Of a DNA stretch of 63,806 bases, positions 34,288 to 42,944 are shown piece by piece (positions within the stretch are counted from its first letter, which is position 1; the number at the start of each line of letters is the position of its first letter). The notes under the pieces were generated by a model. The model was not told where the DNA came from and ran no database searches. It saw only the letters and a list, made by a program, of their open reading frames with translations. Both the position numbers and the translations under genes were made by a program. This DNA comes from Akkermansia muciniphila (GTDB taxonomy: Bacteria > Verrucomicrobiota > Verrucomicrobiia > Methylacidiphilales > Verrucolacustridaceae), in contig CAMDXQ010000002.1 of assembly GCA_945878585.1 (NCBI GenBank), positions 1 to 63,806 of the forward strand, written 5' to 3'.

Positions 34288-35097
34288 TCAGATAATTTGG
34301 ATGAAGTTATTAGAAAGATATTTTGCAACAAGATTCACTCCCCCTAGCAGCCATAGTAGTGCAGCCAACGCCAGATATGGGCCATAAGGCACTTTAACTC
34401 CTAACTTCTGTTTTCTCTGTTTGAGAATTCCGATTCCGACCACGGTCCCGATCATGGAGGAAACTGCTAAAATGAAAGGCAAACTTGGCCAGCCCAAAAA
34501 TGCGCCCAAGGCGGCAAGTAACTTTGCATCTCCGATACCCATGGCCTCTTTTTGTAGGAACCAAGAGGCAGTGCGGGCGACCAGCCATAGGGAGCCGCCA
34601 GCGATCGCAGCAGATAGGGAGGATCGAATCATTGCATCCACCGGATCGCTTTTTCCCTGAAGTTCGGGAAACAGATAGCTGAGGCAGATTCCAACAACGA
34701 CTCCTCCCAGGGTCAGGAAATCGGGGATAACCAGATAATCGAGATCGATTCCTGATGCCACGATGAGACCAGCAACCAAAAGGGCGTAGATGGCAAAAAG
34801 TTCAGGCGGATAGAGCATCCAGAGGGCGGCAAGAACGGAAGCGGTTCCAGCCTCAACGATCGGGTAGCGGGGATCTAGATGGGCTCCGCAGCAGCGGGCC
34901 CGACCTTGCAACATGAAGTAACCCAAAATAGGCAGATTCAGAAAACCGGGAAGTTGTACTCCACAAGCGGCACAGCGGGAGGGTGGACGTATAATTGATT
35001 GTCCGAGCGGAATCCGAAGGATGCAGACGTTAAGAAAAGAGCCAAGAATTGCACCAAAAACAAAAACAAAAAAAGTGAGAAGGACGGGTGGAATCAT
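34288..35097 (-). CDS. prepilin peptidase / N-methyltransferase (A24 family)
   Basis: Inner-membrane aspartyl protease that processes type IV prepilins or pseudopilins. ILGSFLNVCILRIP opens the protein. A four-cysteine cytoplasmic loop (CAACGVQLPG ... GRARCCGAH) belongs to the methyltransferase domain. The two catalytic aspartates are in GIDLDYLVIPD and GIGDAKLLAALGAFLG (GxGD). About seven membrane segments. The ATG at 35097 overlaps the aroE stop as TCAT (ATGA), so it is coupled to aroE. The frame to 35226 is rejected because it would run through aroE. Confidence 0.93.
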   Translation of the reverse strand: MIPPVLLTFFVFVFGAILGSFLNVCILRIPLGQSIIRPPSRCAACGVQLPGFLNLPILGYFMLQGRARCCGAHLDPRYPIVEAGTASVLAALWMLYPPELFAIYALLVAGLIVASGIDLDYLVIPDFLTLGGVVVGICLSYLFPELQGKSDPVDAMIRSSLSAAIAGGSLWLVARTASWFLQKEAMGIGDAKLLAALGAFLGWPSLPFILAVSSMIGTVVGIGILKQRKQKLGVKVPYGPYLALAALLWLLGGVNLVAKYLSNNFIQII

Positions 35098-36062
35098 AAG
35101 GTTCGGCCGGCGGCCTGGGATAGAGCTTGGCGCATCGCGTTGATGGGTGCGGTTTTTTTTGACCAGATTTCGAAAGACAGGGCGCCTTGGTGGAGAAGCA
35201 TGCCCAACCCATCCTCTACTTGGCATCCACTCTTTCGGGCGGTTCGGACCAAGGGAGTCAAATCTGTCCGATAGATTGCGTCGTAAACCCGTAAAGGGGG
35301 CTTTAAAAATTCTTCTGGAACAGGCAGAGGATCTTCTTTTTTAAGACCAAGACTGGTGCCGTGAATCAGAAGATCAGTTTGGGTCAGGGCTTTTTCTAAA
35401 GAGGGTAGGTCCCAGTCGATCTGGCGGATGGGGAATCGACCGGCGACAAGAGGAGTAAGTTCCTGTAGGAGTTCTTGAGCCCGTAACGGGTCGCGGTTGA
35501 CCAAGGTAAGGGAAGTACAACCTGTGGGAACCAAAGATCGGGCAATTGATTGTCCCACACCCCCACATCCTAAAAGGAGAGTTCGACCGGGTGGAATGGA
35601 GTTGGGCCAAACCTCGCACATCGCGCGGGCCCAACCCGCCGCATCGGTGCTCGATCCATGAATACGATCTTCAACCACATGCACGGTGTTGACCGACTGT
35701 GCTTGGACAGCGGAGGAGTCTCGAACCTGAGAAAGGCGGAACATTTCCGTTTTGTGGGGAAGGGTGCAGTTCCATCCGGCCAATCCGGCCTGTAGAAGTT
35801 GGGGTAGGGCTTTCTGCAATGCTCCATATGGTACTTCAATACGGAAATATTCGGCGGGGATACCAAGGCTTGCCCAAGCTGCCAAATGCATGGGGGGAGA
35901 AAGGGAGTGGGCAACGGGGGAGCCAATCACTCCATAGCGAAGCCTCCCCGGTTGGGGCGGGGGAAGGGTGGTGGGGGTAAAAACTTCATGTGTCACCCCT
36001 CCATTGAGCCATCGGAAGGCTTTCCCGCCCAACAAAAACGCATGTCGCCCAAGTTGCTCCAA
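35094..36062 (-). CDS. aroE: shikimate dehydrogenase
   Basis: NADPH-dependent reduction of 3-dehydroshikimate. The N-terminal shikimate-binding SPVAHSLSPPMHLAAW and NCTLPHKTEM (catalytic lysine) lie in the first half. STDAAGWARAM replaces the usual NTDG. The nucleotide loop is LLLGCGGVGQSIARSL near residue 168. The C-terminal VEDGLGMLLHQGALSFEIW is typical. At 322 residues it is slightly longer than usual because of about 40 extra N-terminal residues, so the real start may be further in. Confidence 0.93.
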   Translation of the reverse strand: MEQLGRHAFLLGGKAFRWLNGGVTHEVFTPTTLPPPQPGRLRYGVIGSPVAHSLSPPMHLAAWASLGIPAEYFRIEVPYGALQKALPQLLQAGLAGWNCTLPHKTEMFRLSQVRDSSAVQAQSVNTVHVVEDRIHGSSTDAAGWARAMCEVWPNSIPPGRTLLLGCGGVGQSIARSLVPTGCTSLTLVNRDPLRAQELLQELTPLVAGRFPIRQIDWDLPSLEKALTQTDLLIHGTSLGLKKEDPLPVPEEFLKPPLRVYDAIYRTDLTPLVRTARKSGCQVEDGLGMLLHQGALSFEIWSKKTAPINAMRQALSQAAGRTL

Positions 36063-36088
36063 GAGACGGTTTCCCCTAGGATTTCCCC

Positions 36089-36982
36089 TTGAGCACGCAT
36101 CACCCTCTGACGGATGAGATGGTTCGTTCCTATGCCGAACTGGCGGCGATCAACCATCTCGGCGGGGCACAGCTTCCTTCCAAGGCAGCGGTAGCCGCGA
36201 TTACCCAAGATCTACTCCATCTCCTCTTCCCAGGTTTTTATGATGAGGATCATTTGGAGGGGAAGGAGTTGGGGCCGGCGATCACGTCCCTTCTTCGCTC
36301 CGTTGAAAAGTCGCTCACAAAAGAAATCGCAAAGAGCATGCCCGCACAAGTGGTGGCGGGAGAGACGGCGGCTGGCAAGGTGCAAGCTTTCCTTATTCGT
36401 CTTCCAAGGGTTCGAAAAATTCTCAAAACCGATGTGGAGGCTGTGTTGGCTGGGGATCCTGCCGCGCGGAATGTGGAAGAGATTCTGTTGGCGTATCCGG
36501 GGGTGGAAGCAATTGCCGTGCAGAGAATGGCTCATGAGCTACACCTTCTCGGAGTTCCCCTTTTTCCGAGAATGATGACCGAGTGGGCTCACAGCCGAAC
36601 AGGAATCGATATTCATCCCGGAGCGGTAATCGGGCCTTCTTTTTTCATCGATCACGGAACGGGCGTAGTGATCGGAGAAACCACGGAGATTGGTCAGGAA
36701 GTGAGGATTTATCACGGAGTGACACTGGGGGCGCGGTCGGTCACGGGGGCCCAAAGTCTGCGAGGCCGAAAGCGGCATCCGACGATTGAAGATCGAGTGA
36801 CGATCTACCCTGGAGCAACGATTTTGGGGGGTGAAACGGTCGTGGGGGAGGGAAGCACAATCGGGGGAGGAGTTTTTCTGACGAAAAGTGTTCCGCCTCA
36901 TCATTTGGTATTCGCCGAGCACGCCACATTAAAAATCATACCCAAATCGGAGCGCCCGCAAGGGAGCGAATATACAATATGA
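36089..36982 (+). CDS. cysE: serine O-acetyltransferase
   Basis: First step of cysteine synthesis. The N-terminal helical domain carries AHSRTGIDIHPGAVIGPSFF, followed by left-handed hexapeptide repeats (DHGTGVVIGETTEIGQEVRIYHGVTLGAR and IYPGATILGGETVVGEGSTIGGGVF). The start is uncertain: TTG 36089 gives 297 residues, and ATG 36119 gives 287. The long N-terminus is of the EpsC/plant-like type rather than short E. coli CysE. It is divergent from aroE with a 26-bp gap. Confidence 0.93.
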   Translation: MSTHHPLTDEMVRSYAELAAINHLGGAQLPSKAAVAAITQDLLHLLFPGFYDEDHLEGKELGPAITSLLRSVEKSLTKEIAKSMPAQVVAGETAAGKVQAFLIRLPRVRKILKTDVEAVLAGDPAARNVEEILLAYPGVEAIAVQRMAHELHLLGVPLFPRMMTEWAHSRTGIDIHPGAVIGPSFFIDHGTGVVIGETTEIGQEVRIYHGVTLGARSVTGAQSLRGRKRHPTIEDRVTIYPGATILGGETVVGEGSTIGGGVFLTKSVPPHHLVFAEHATLKIIPKSERPQGSEYTI

Positions 36983-37037
36983 ATAACTTCTCTTTTTCGG
37001 GTTGGCCTCCGACCCCCTTTTCTCCGTATTATTCCCT

Positions 37038-38123
37038 GTGAGTTTGCCCCCCCTTATCGTCGAACGGGAGAGTCTCCCGGGGCTTCTAGAGCAGGAGATG
37101 CAGGGCTTTTTCCATCGGCAGAAAGAGCGGTATGAGTTCGGAGATCTTTTTGAGCCTGTTTTTTTCGACATGTGCGAGTTTGTTGGCCGAAAGGGCAAAC
37201 GGATCCGGCCCTTGCTTTTTCTTCTGACTTACCGGGCTTTGGGCGGGAAAAAAGGCTGGGCAGACAAGTCGCTCATCCAGGCAGCACTCTCACTCGAGCT
37301 CCTGCATGCCTTTGTTTTGGTGCACGATGACTTGATCGATCGCTCCGAGAAGCGTCGGGGTTTGCCCACCTTCCATAAGCTGGTCGAGCAGAGACAAGGT
37401 CGGATGAGTCACGCGGAACGGACAGGTCAAGGAGTGGCCCTGGTGGTGGGAGATCTTCTTTTCGCCCTATCAGTTGAAACCCTTCAGCAGAGTGCCTTTG
37501 ACCCGGTTCCTCGCCAGCAGGCGTTGGCAAAACTTTTATCCTATGTCACCGACACGGGGGTAGGGGAGATTTTCGATATTCTATTAGGCTCGCGAGATAT
37601 CGGGCGGGTGACTCGTGACGAGATCGAGTTGACCTATCTCCTGAAGACGACGCGGTACACCTTTGAGGCACCCTGCGTGATCGGAGCATTGCTGGCGGGG
37701 GCGTCTTCTGAAAAAGCGGATGATCTGGCCCGGGTGATGGAGCCCCTGGGTTTGGCATTCCAGATTCAAAACGACCTGCTCGAGATTTCCCATTTGGACG
37801 GAAAGGATCAGCTCTTGCCGACCGATCTTTTGGAGGGAAAGAAAACCCTGTTGATGCACGAAGCGTACCAACGATTGGGTGAAGTGGATCGCTCGTTCCT
37901 CCAGATGTGTTTTCATTCGGCAGCCCGGAACGAGGCCTCGATTTCGAAGGTGCAGGATCTTTTGCGAAAATCGGGGGCGATCCAAGCCATGCAGGAGCGT
38001 TGCCGCAGTTTGTTTGAGCAAGCAAATCAGGTCTTGGCTCAATCCCATTTGACGGAAGCGGAGCAGGCCTCGATTGCCGAGGCGATTGCGTGGGTACGCC
38101 AAACCGTTCGTTTGGGGAGCTAG
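37038..38123 (+). CDS. polyprenyl diphosphate synthase (IspB/GGPP-type)
   Basis: All-trans prenyl synthase. GRKGKRIRPLLFLL opens the catalytic core, the first Asp-rich motif is LVHDDLIDRSEKRRG (DDxxD), and the second is FQIQNDLLEI, in which Asn replaces the first Asp. The start is uncertain: GTG at 37038 (361 residues) is used here, with TTG 37002 and ATG 37098 as alternatives. It directly precedes a phytoene/squalene synthase, so it probably supplies GGPP for carotenoids, or the side chain of a quinone. ND in the second motif is known in some functional or regulatory subunits. Confidence 0.82.
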   Translation: MSLPPLIVERESLPGLLEQEMQGFFHRQKERYEFGDLFEPVFFDMCEFVGRKGKRIRPLLFLLTYRALGGKKGWADKSLIQAALSLELLHAFVLVHDDLIDRSEKRRGLPTFHKLVEQRQGRMSHAERTGQGVALVVGDLLFALSVETLQQSAFDPVPRQQALAKLLSYVTDTGVGEIFDILLGSRDIGRVTRDEIELTYLLKTTRYTFEAPCVIGALLAGASSEKADDLARVMEPLGLAFQIQNDLLEISHLDGKDQLLPTDLLEGKKTLLMHEAYQRLGEVDRSFLQMCFHSAARNEASISKVQDLLRKSGAIQAMQERCRSLFEQANQVLAQSHLTEAEQASIAEAIAWVRQTVRLGS

Positions 38124-38127
38124 TCGG

Positions 38128-39006
38128 TTGGGCGCGTCTACGTCGCCAACTTTGGCCGATTCATTTCGAGCTGCGCGGGCGATTACCCGGGAGCACGCCA
38201 AAACCTTCTATTTTGCATCCCACGTCCTGTCCGAATCTGTTCGGCAGGATGCCTATGCGGTGTATGCGTGTTGTCGTTCGATCGACGACGTAGTGGATCA
38301 GGGGGTCGCTCGGGGGGAAACAGTTCGACCGGAGGTGGCTGGAGAGCTGTTGTTAAGGGCTTTTGAATCCGGAGGAAACCAACCTGGGGAGGAGTGGATG
38401 CCGGCTTTTCGAGACACGATCAGCCGAAAAAAAATCCGCCGGCGATGGTTTGAGGATTTGGCGATCGGGGTGGCTGGAGATGCCGGTCCTGTGAATCTGC
38501 AGACTTGGGAGGATTTGGATCTGTACTGTTATCGGGTGGCCGGAACCGTCGGACTGATGATGATGAGGGTCTTTGGCTCGGAGGATCCTGCGGCCGAACC
38601 CAGGGCAATGGATTTGGGGCGGGGAATGCAGTTAACCAATATTTTGCGGGACGTGGCGGAAGATGCAAAGGCAGGTCGGATTTATCTGCCTGCCCGGGAG
38701 CGGGAGCAGTATGGGATTCGTGCGGAAGATCTTTTCATGGGTCGAGCCTCCGGGCACTGGGCCGAGTTTATGCAGTTTCAGGTGGAACGGGCCCGCGAAC
38801 AGTATCGTCTGGCTGAGCCGGGAATCGCCCTTCTCCCTGCAGGCGGAGCTCAGATGTCCGTCTGGTTGATGCGAGATCTGTATGCGGGGATTTTGGATCC
38901 GATCGAGGCGTCGGGTTACGATGTGTTTCGGAAACGACACAGCCTGTCGATGGGGCAGAAAGTAGTTCGTGGATTGGGAGTGTGGTGGAAAAAACAGAAA
39001 CGCTGA
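38128..39006 (+). CDS. crtB: phytoene/squalene synthase family protein
   Basis: Head-to-head prenyl coupling enzyme of 293 residues. The first Asp motif lies in YACCRSIDDVVDQ and the second in QLTNILRDVAEDAKAGRIYLP, the pattern shared by CrtB and squalene synthases. FYFASHVL and YCYRVAGTVGLMMMRVFG are further family blocks. The TTG at 38128 is chosen because GGGGAG lies 8 bases upstream; an ATG at 38074 would overlap the previous gene by 50 bp. The CruF-like neighbour favours phytoene synthase over squalene synthase, since the window encodes a separate hpnC/hpnD route. Confidence 0.82.
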   Translation: MGASTSPTLADSFRAARAITREHAKTFYFASHVLSESVRQDAYAVYACCRSIDDVVDQGVARGETVRPEVAGELLLRAFESGGNQPGEEWMPAFRDTISRKKIRRRWFEDLAIGVAGDAGPVNLQTWEDLDLYCYRVAGTVGLMMMRVFGSEDPAAEPRAMDLGRGMQLTNILRDVAEDAKAGRIYLPAREREQYGIRAEDLFMGRASGHWAEFMQFQVERAREQYRLAEPGIALLPAGGAQMSVWLMRDLYAGILDPIEASGYDVFRKRHSLSMGQKVVRGLGVWWKKQKR

Positions 39007-39015
39007 ATTCAGGAT

Positions 39016-39816
39016 CTAAATTCCGTGCGAAATCCGGGCGGCGAGAAACAGGCCCAACATAATCCCCAGAGTGATGGCGGGGCGGGGGTCGGCTTGTCGG
39101 GCAGGTTCCGCGTACACAGGGGTGACCCAAGCTAAAAGGGCGCTAAAGATGAACCACGAGAAAAAGTTTTGTGGTGGAACCACGTTTCCGGCCCAGTGCC
39201 AGTATCCGCGGATGGCGTACGCAAAAGGTTCCATTAAAAAATCGAAAAGCATGGCAAAGGCTCCTGTGGCAATCGCAATCGGGGCGCGGGAACCCCCCAG
39301 CCAGTACTGACTCAAACTAAGATTCGCGCCTGCGACCACAGCAAACCAAGCGAGGGGGATGGCCAAAGGCAGAATGCCCCCCATTCGTGGACCAAAGGCA
39401 TCGGTGTACTGATATGATCCAAAAGGAATTCCACTGAGAGTGCCCACGGTCTCGAGCAGGGCGGAAGAAAGTAGGATGGCGGCTGCTGTGATTCTCGCGC
39501 GGCGCAGACCCAACCGATCCACCGCCGAGAAGTAGACATGGGTGGCGGCCAGAAGCATGGAAATAAAATCCCCATTTTGGAGGCAAAGAGTAATGAATTG
39601 AGTTAACCCAAGCGGAAGGGGGAGGGTCGCAGCCCACGCCGGGGTAAGGCGGAAAGTTACCGCAAGTAGTCCAATCCCCGCCCAGATGAGGAAAAATTTC
39701 CAGAGCCATTCGCGGAGTCGAGCCGGGATCACCCTACGAGGTAAGAGCAGGGGCGGTCTCGCGACAAGCTTCCGCCGACGTTGACTCAGGGGCTTCCGGG
39801 GACGAAAAAAGAACAT
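39016..39816 (-). CDS. CruF-like carotenoid biosynthesis membrane protein (DUF422)
   Basis: A polytopic membrane protein of about 266 residues. The family block GSYQYTDAFGPRMGGILPLAIPLAWF and the later FLMEPFAYAIRGYWHW then VPPQNFFSWFIFSALL are diagnostic of the DUF422 carotenoid hydratase group (CruF, bisanhydrobacterioruberin hydratase). It would hydrate C=C ends of a carotene. Its ATG at 39816 overlaps the divergent lnt ATG, so the true start may be inside, because the first 35 residues are merely basic. Confidence 0.8.
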   Translation of the reverse strand: MFFFRPRKPLSQRRRKLVARPPLLLPRRVIPARLREWLWKFFLIWAGIGLLAVTFRLTPAWAATLPLPLGLTQFITLCLQNGDFISMLLAATHVYFSAVDRLGLRRARITAAAILLSSALLETVGTLSGIPFGSYQYTDAFGPRMGGILPLAIPLAWFAVVAGANLSLSQYWLGGSRAPIAIATGAFAMLFDFLMEPFAYAIRGYWHWAGNVVPPQNFFSWFIFSALLAWVTPVYAEPARQADPRPAITLGIMLGLFLAARISHGI

Positions 39817-41368
39817 GTTCGGGATTCCTACGGTAGGTTTGCTTTGCGCCGGATTGACCGGTCTCGCGTTGACGTTGGGGTTTGCCCCTTTTAGTCAGCC
39901 TCTGGCTGGATGGCTCGCATTGATCCCTTTGGCCTACTATGGGGTGCGGGAGAGGCCGAATATTCAACAAAGCTTTTCCTTGGGTTGGTTTGCAGGAGCG
40001 ACCCATTTTCTGACCACTTTCAGCTGGCTGACATCGGTCACGACGGCGGGTTGGTTCGTGCTGTGTCTTTATATGGCGATCTATCCTGCGCTTTGGTTTG
40101 TCCTGTGGGTTCGGTTTGCAGGTGCCGATGTGGAGCGAATGACGAGCGTAGGAAATATCCGGCATGTGGCTCTCGGCGCCTCGGCTTGGGTTCTGACCGA
40201 ATGGCTTCGGGGGATCGTTTTCAGCGGATTTGGTTGGAACGAACTGGGAGTATCGCAAGGAAATCTGCTCCTTTTGGCCCAGATTGCGGATTTGGGGGGA
40301 GTTCCATTCGTCACCTGGGTGGTGGCGTTTGGCGGGTTAACCCTAACCCTAACCGCACGGCGTTTTGAATTGGAAATACGGGGTACCCAAAAATGGAAGC
40401 CGAGGTGGGATTTTACGGCTGGAGTTTTTGTTCTTGGGATGACGATGGTGTACGGCGCGAGGGCGGTTCTTCATCCGAATGACAAAGCGGTTCACACCCT
40501 GAGCTATGCGGCGATTCAGCCTGCGGTTCCGCAGGATCCTTGGAGGTCGGCGGGAATAGCAAAAGTGGTGGAGGAGCTAACGAAGGGGTCGAGAGTCGCC
40601 CTCACGCAAAGTGGCCCGATCGATCTTATGGTTTGGCCTGAGAGTTTGGCGGGGACGGGTTGGAGGGAGGAACCGGAATTTCAAAAAGCGGTGCAAAAGG
40701 TACGAAGAGAAGGAGCCCGTTCGCTGTTAACGGGCTCATTGGATATCCGTGGTGCCAACACCTTCAATAGTGCGGTTCTGTTTACCGGTGGGGAGGGAAG
40801 ACCTCCCCAAGTATACGATAAATCCCATCTTGTGATTATGGGGGAGTATGTGCCCTTGGCCGGAATTTTTCCATGGTTGCGAAAACTGGTTCCTCCTGGA
40901 GGGGATCTGACAGCAGGTGAAATCTCTGGGGTTTTCGAATTGGCCGAGAGTGGGGTCAGGATTGCCCCCCTGATCTGCTTTGAGGATTCGGTGGCTAGGG
41001 TGGTCAGGAGAGCGGCGCAAAAACTCCCACATCTTCTGGTGAATTTGACAAATGATGCCTGGTTTGGGAGGTCGGCTGAAGCGGAACAACATCTGGAAAA
41101 TGCGCGTTTTCGGGCCATCGAAACACGGCTGCCTTTATTGCGAGCCACAAACGACGGGGTAACTGCGCTGATCAGTCCGCGGGGTGTAGTTATTGGGCAG
41201 GTTTGGGATTCAGAGTTTCAATCGTATCAGAGGCCCGGCTTCATCTCCGGGGAGTTGGATTTAACTCGTCCCAAGGTCACCATATATACCCAGTGGGGGA
41301 ATTGGATCGTCGGGGTATCCATGGGGTTGGTTTTCTTGGGGTTGATTCGTTTAACGAACAAGCTTTAA
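39815..41368 (+). CDS. lnt: apolipoprotein N-acyltransferase
   Basis: Transfers the third acyl chain to lipoproteins in the inner membrane. Residues 1-215 have about six membrane segments (MFGIPTVGLLCAGLTGLALTLG). The nitrilase domain follows with the Glu of MVWPESLAG, the Lys of DKSHLVIMGEYVPL, the catalytic Cys of LICFEDSV and NLTNDAWFG. A C-terminal membrane segment ends the protein (VGVSMGLVFLGLIRL). Length 517 residues, as in E. coli Lnt. A fragment resembling a telomere repeat at 40335-40354 merely encodes LTLTLT. Confidence 0.95.
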   Translation: MFGIPTVGLLCAGLTGLALTLGFAPFSQPLAGWLALIPLAYYGVRERPNIQQSFSLGWFAGATHFLTTFSWLTSVTTAGWFVLCLYMAIYPALWFVLWVRFAGADVERMTSVGNIRHVALGASAWVLTEWLRGIVFSGFGWNELGVSQGNLLLLAQIADLGGVPFVTWVVAFGGLTLTLTARRFELEIRGTQKWKPRWDFTAGVFVLGMTMVYGARAVLHPNDKAVHTLSYAAIQPAVPQDPWRSAGIAKVVEELTKGSRVALTQSGPIDLMVWPESLAGTGWREEPEFQKAVQKVRREGARSLLTGSLDIRGANTFNSAVLFTGGEGRPPQVYDKSHLVIMGEYVPLAGIFPWLRKLVPPGGDLTAGEISGVFELAESGVRIAPLICFEDSVARVVRRAAQKLPHLLVNLTNDAWFGRSAEAEQHLENARFRAIETRLPLLRATNDGVTALISPRGVVIGQVWDSEFQSYQRPGFISGELDLTRPKVTIYTQWGNWIVGVSMGLVFLGLIRLTNKL

Positions 41369-41473
41369 ACCATTCGGTCTTATTCCAAAGTAAGAGATTA
41401 AAATATATTGATTCGATCGTCATCCGTGTGATCAACTTGAAAAGCAACACAAACCAAAGGAGATACAAATAAA

Positions 41474-42817
41474 ATGATCAAAAACATCGCAGCGATTCTT
41501 AGCGTGCTTGCCGCCATGGCCAGCTTATCCCTCGCAGACAGCGCTCCGGAAGCCTCTGCTCAAGACACCAAAAAAATGTTTCAGAACAACTTCGTTGAGA
41601 CCGCCCAGAAGGGGATCAAGCTCAGCGGATACGTCGACACCGGCTATAGCTACAATTTTACAGGCACAAGCCAAGGGTCCTCAACTGTGAATGGACGTCT
41701 CGGAAGCGATACAGCCCAACGAGGTGATTTTAATCTTTATGCGGTCAAGATTGCTTTGGAAAAAGCTTTGAGTTCAGAGAATAAGGCCCAAGCCGGTTTC
41801 CGAGCGGATGTCATGATCGGTGAAGATGCGACTTACTTTATTAATCGAACTTCTGCCCAGACGACCGTGAACGGGGGCCCCACGAACACAGATATGAATT
41901 CGAACTCTCTTTTTTTGGAGCAGGCCTATGCTTCGATCCGAGCTCCTGTTGGGAACGGGTGGGACTTCAAGGTGGGTAAGTTTGTTTCGATTTTGGGCTA
42001 CGAAGTGATGGAACGACCTGCAAATATGAATACCACTTTTGGTCTTATCTTCAATCAACTGCCTCTTTATTACACTGGCGTCCTTTCGTCTTACAACTTT
42101 GATGAATATATCGACGGCAAGATCGGGGTGGTCAACGGATCAAATTCCGACAATAACACCACAACAAACCCGAACGACGGAGACGGGTGTGCCGTACTCG
42201 CTGCACTTAATTTTACTGCTCCCAGCGGGAACGCGAACTGGAGTAATAATTTTCAATACAGCACTGGGTACGATAACAACACGGCTACGGGGTCTGGAAA
42301 CTCCAGCCAAGGGTATAACAACAACGGGGGATCCGTATCTGCTTACACTTGGTATTACAACTCATGGGGAAATTGGGCGCCAAAGTTCGCAGAAGATAAA
42401 CTTCTTTTGGCGTTCAATACCGTTTGGTTTGTGAAAAGTGGTAATACAACAGGACCGACCACGGTGAATTCAAGCGTGTATGGTGTTGGGGCTTATGCCA
42501 AGTATCAGTTCAATGACTGGTTTAGTTTGGCCAGCCGAGGGGAATATCTGGGAAGTAACAATGACTTGAAGTTTGGAACTCAAGGGAATCCTTCTACCAG
42601 CGTGCAAAATGGTGGCCACGTCACCGGCACTAATCTGTGGGAATACACCCTGACTGCTGGTTTCAACGTGATTGATAATCTGCTTCTCCGTGCTGAATAT
42701 AGAATGGACTGGGGCAGTAATATCGTCAGCAATGGCCACGTCGCCGGAGAAAATAGTGGGGCGGTTTCCGGTGGGCCCGCCTATTACGCGGGTGCCGAGG
42801 TGGTCTACAGCTTCTAA
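41474..42817 (+). CDS. OmpL-like/BBP2-type outer-membrane beta-barrel porin
   Basis: A 447-residue porin with signal peptide MIKNIAAILSVLAAMASLSLAD. Barrel strands alternate, with IKLSGYVDTGYSYNF, LEQAYASIRAPVGNGWDFKVGKF (BBP2-like), TGVLSSYNFDEYIDGKIG and the C-terminal AGAEVVYSF ending in F. Many Asn/Thr/Ser-rich loops suggest extracellular exposure. It stands alone with a GGAG Shine-Dalgarno and is closed by a strong terminator, features of a highly expressed gene. Its codon use favours AAC and AAT more than the neighbours. Confidence 0.85.
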   Translation: MIKNIAAILSVLAAMASLSLADSAPEASAQDTKKMFQNNFVETAQKGIKLSGYVDTGYSYNFTGTSQGSSTVNGRLGSDTAQRGDFNLYAVKIALEKALSSENKAQAGFRADVMIGEDATYFINRTSAQTTVNGGPTNTDMNSNSLFLEQAYASIRAPVGNGWDFKVGKFVSILGYEVMERPANMNTTFGLIFNQLPLYYTGVLSSYNFDEYIDGKIGVVNGSNSDNNTTTNPNDGDGCAVLAALNFTAPSGNANWSNNFQYSTGYDNNTATGSGNSSQGYNNNGGSVSAYTWYYNSWGNWAPKFAEDKLLLAFNTVWFVKSGNTTGPTTVNSSVYGVGAYAKYQFNDWFSLASRGEYLGSNNDLKFGTQGNPSTSVQNGGHVTGTNLWEYTLTAGFNVIDNLLLRAEYRMDWGSNIVSNGHVAGENSGAVSGGPAYYAGAEVVYSF

Positions 42818-42845
42818 AGATGATTTAGAAAACAGTTAGTTTAGG

Positions 42846-42890
42846 AACCCCCGAGTAGCTGGGATGAGCTACTCGGGGGTTTTCTTTTTG
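42846..42890 (+). terminator. strong rho-independent terminator after the porin
   Basis: Perfect 15-bp inverted repeat: AACCCCCGAGTAGCT, loop GGGATG, AGCTACTCGGGGGTT, then TTCTTTTT. It lies 28 bases after the porin stop and isolates it from prfB. Confidence 0.95.
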
Positions 42891-42944
42891 CGAAAACCAG
42901 CAGGAGCTTGAGGTGGTATATATTTTCGGGCATTTTATGCCCTT

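Noticed and set aside
40335-40354. Telomere-like CCCTAA repeats
   Set aside because: They lie in frame inside lnt and encode alternating Leu-Thr in a membrane segment; only two and a half copies are present.
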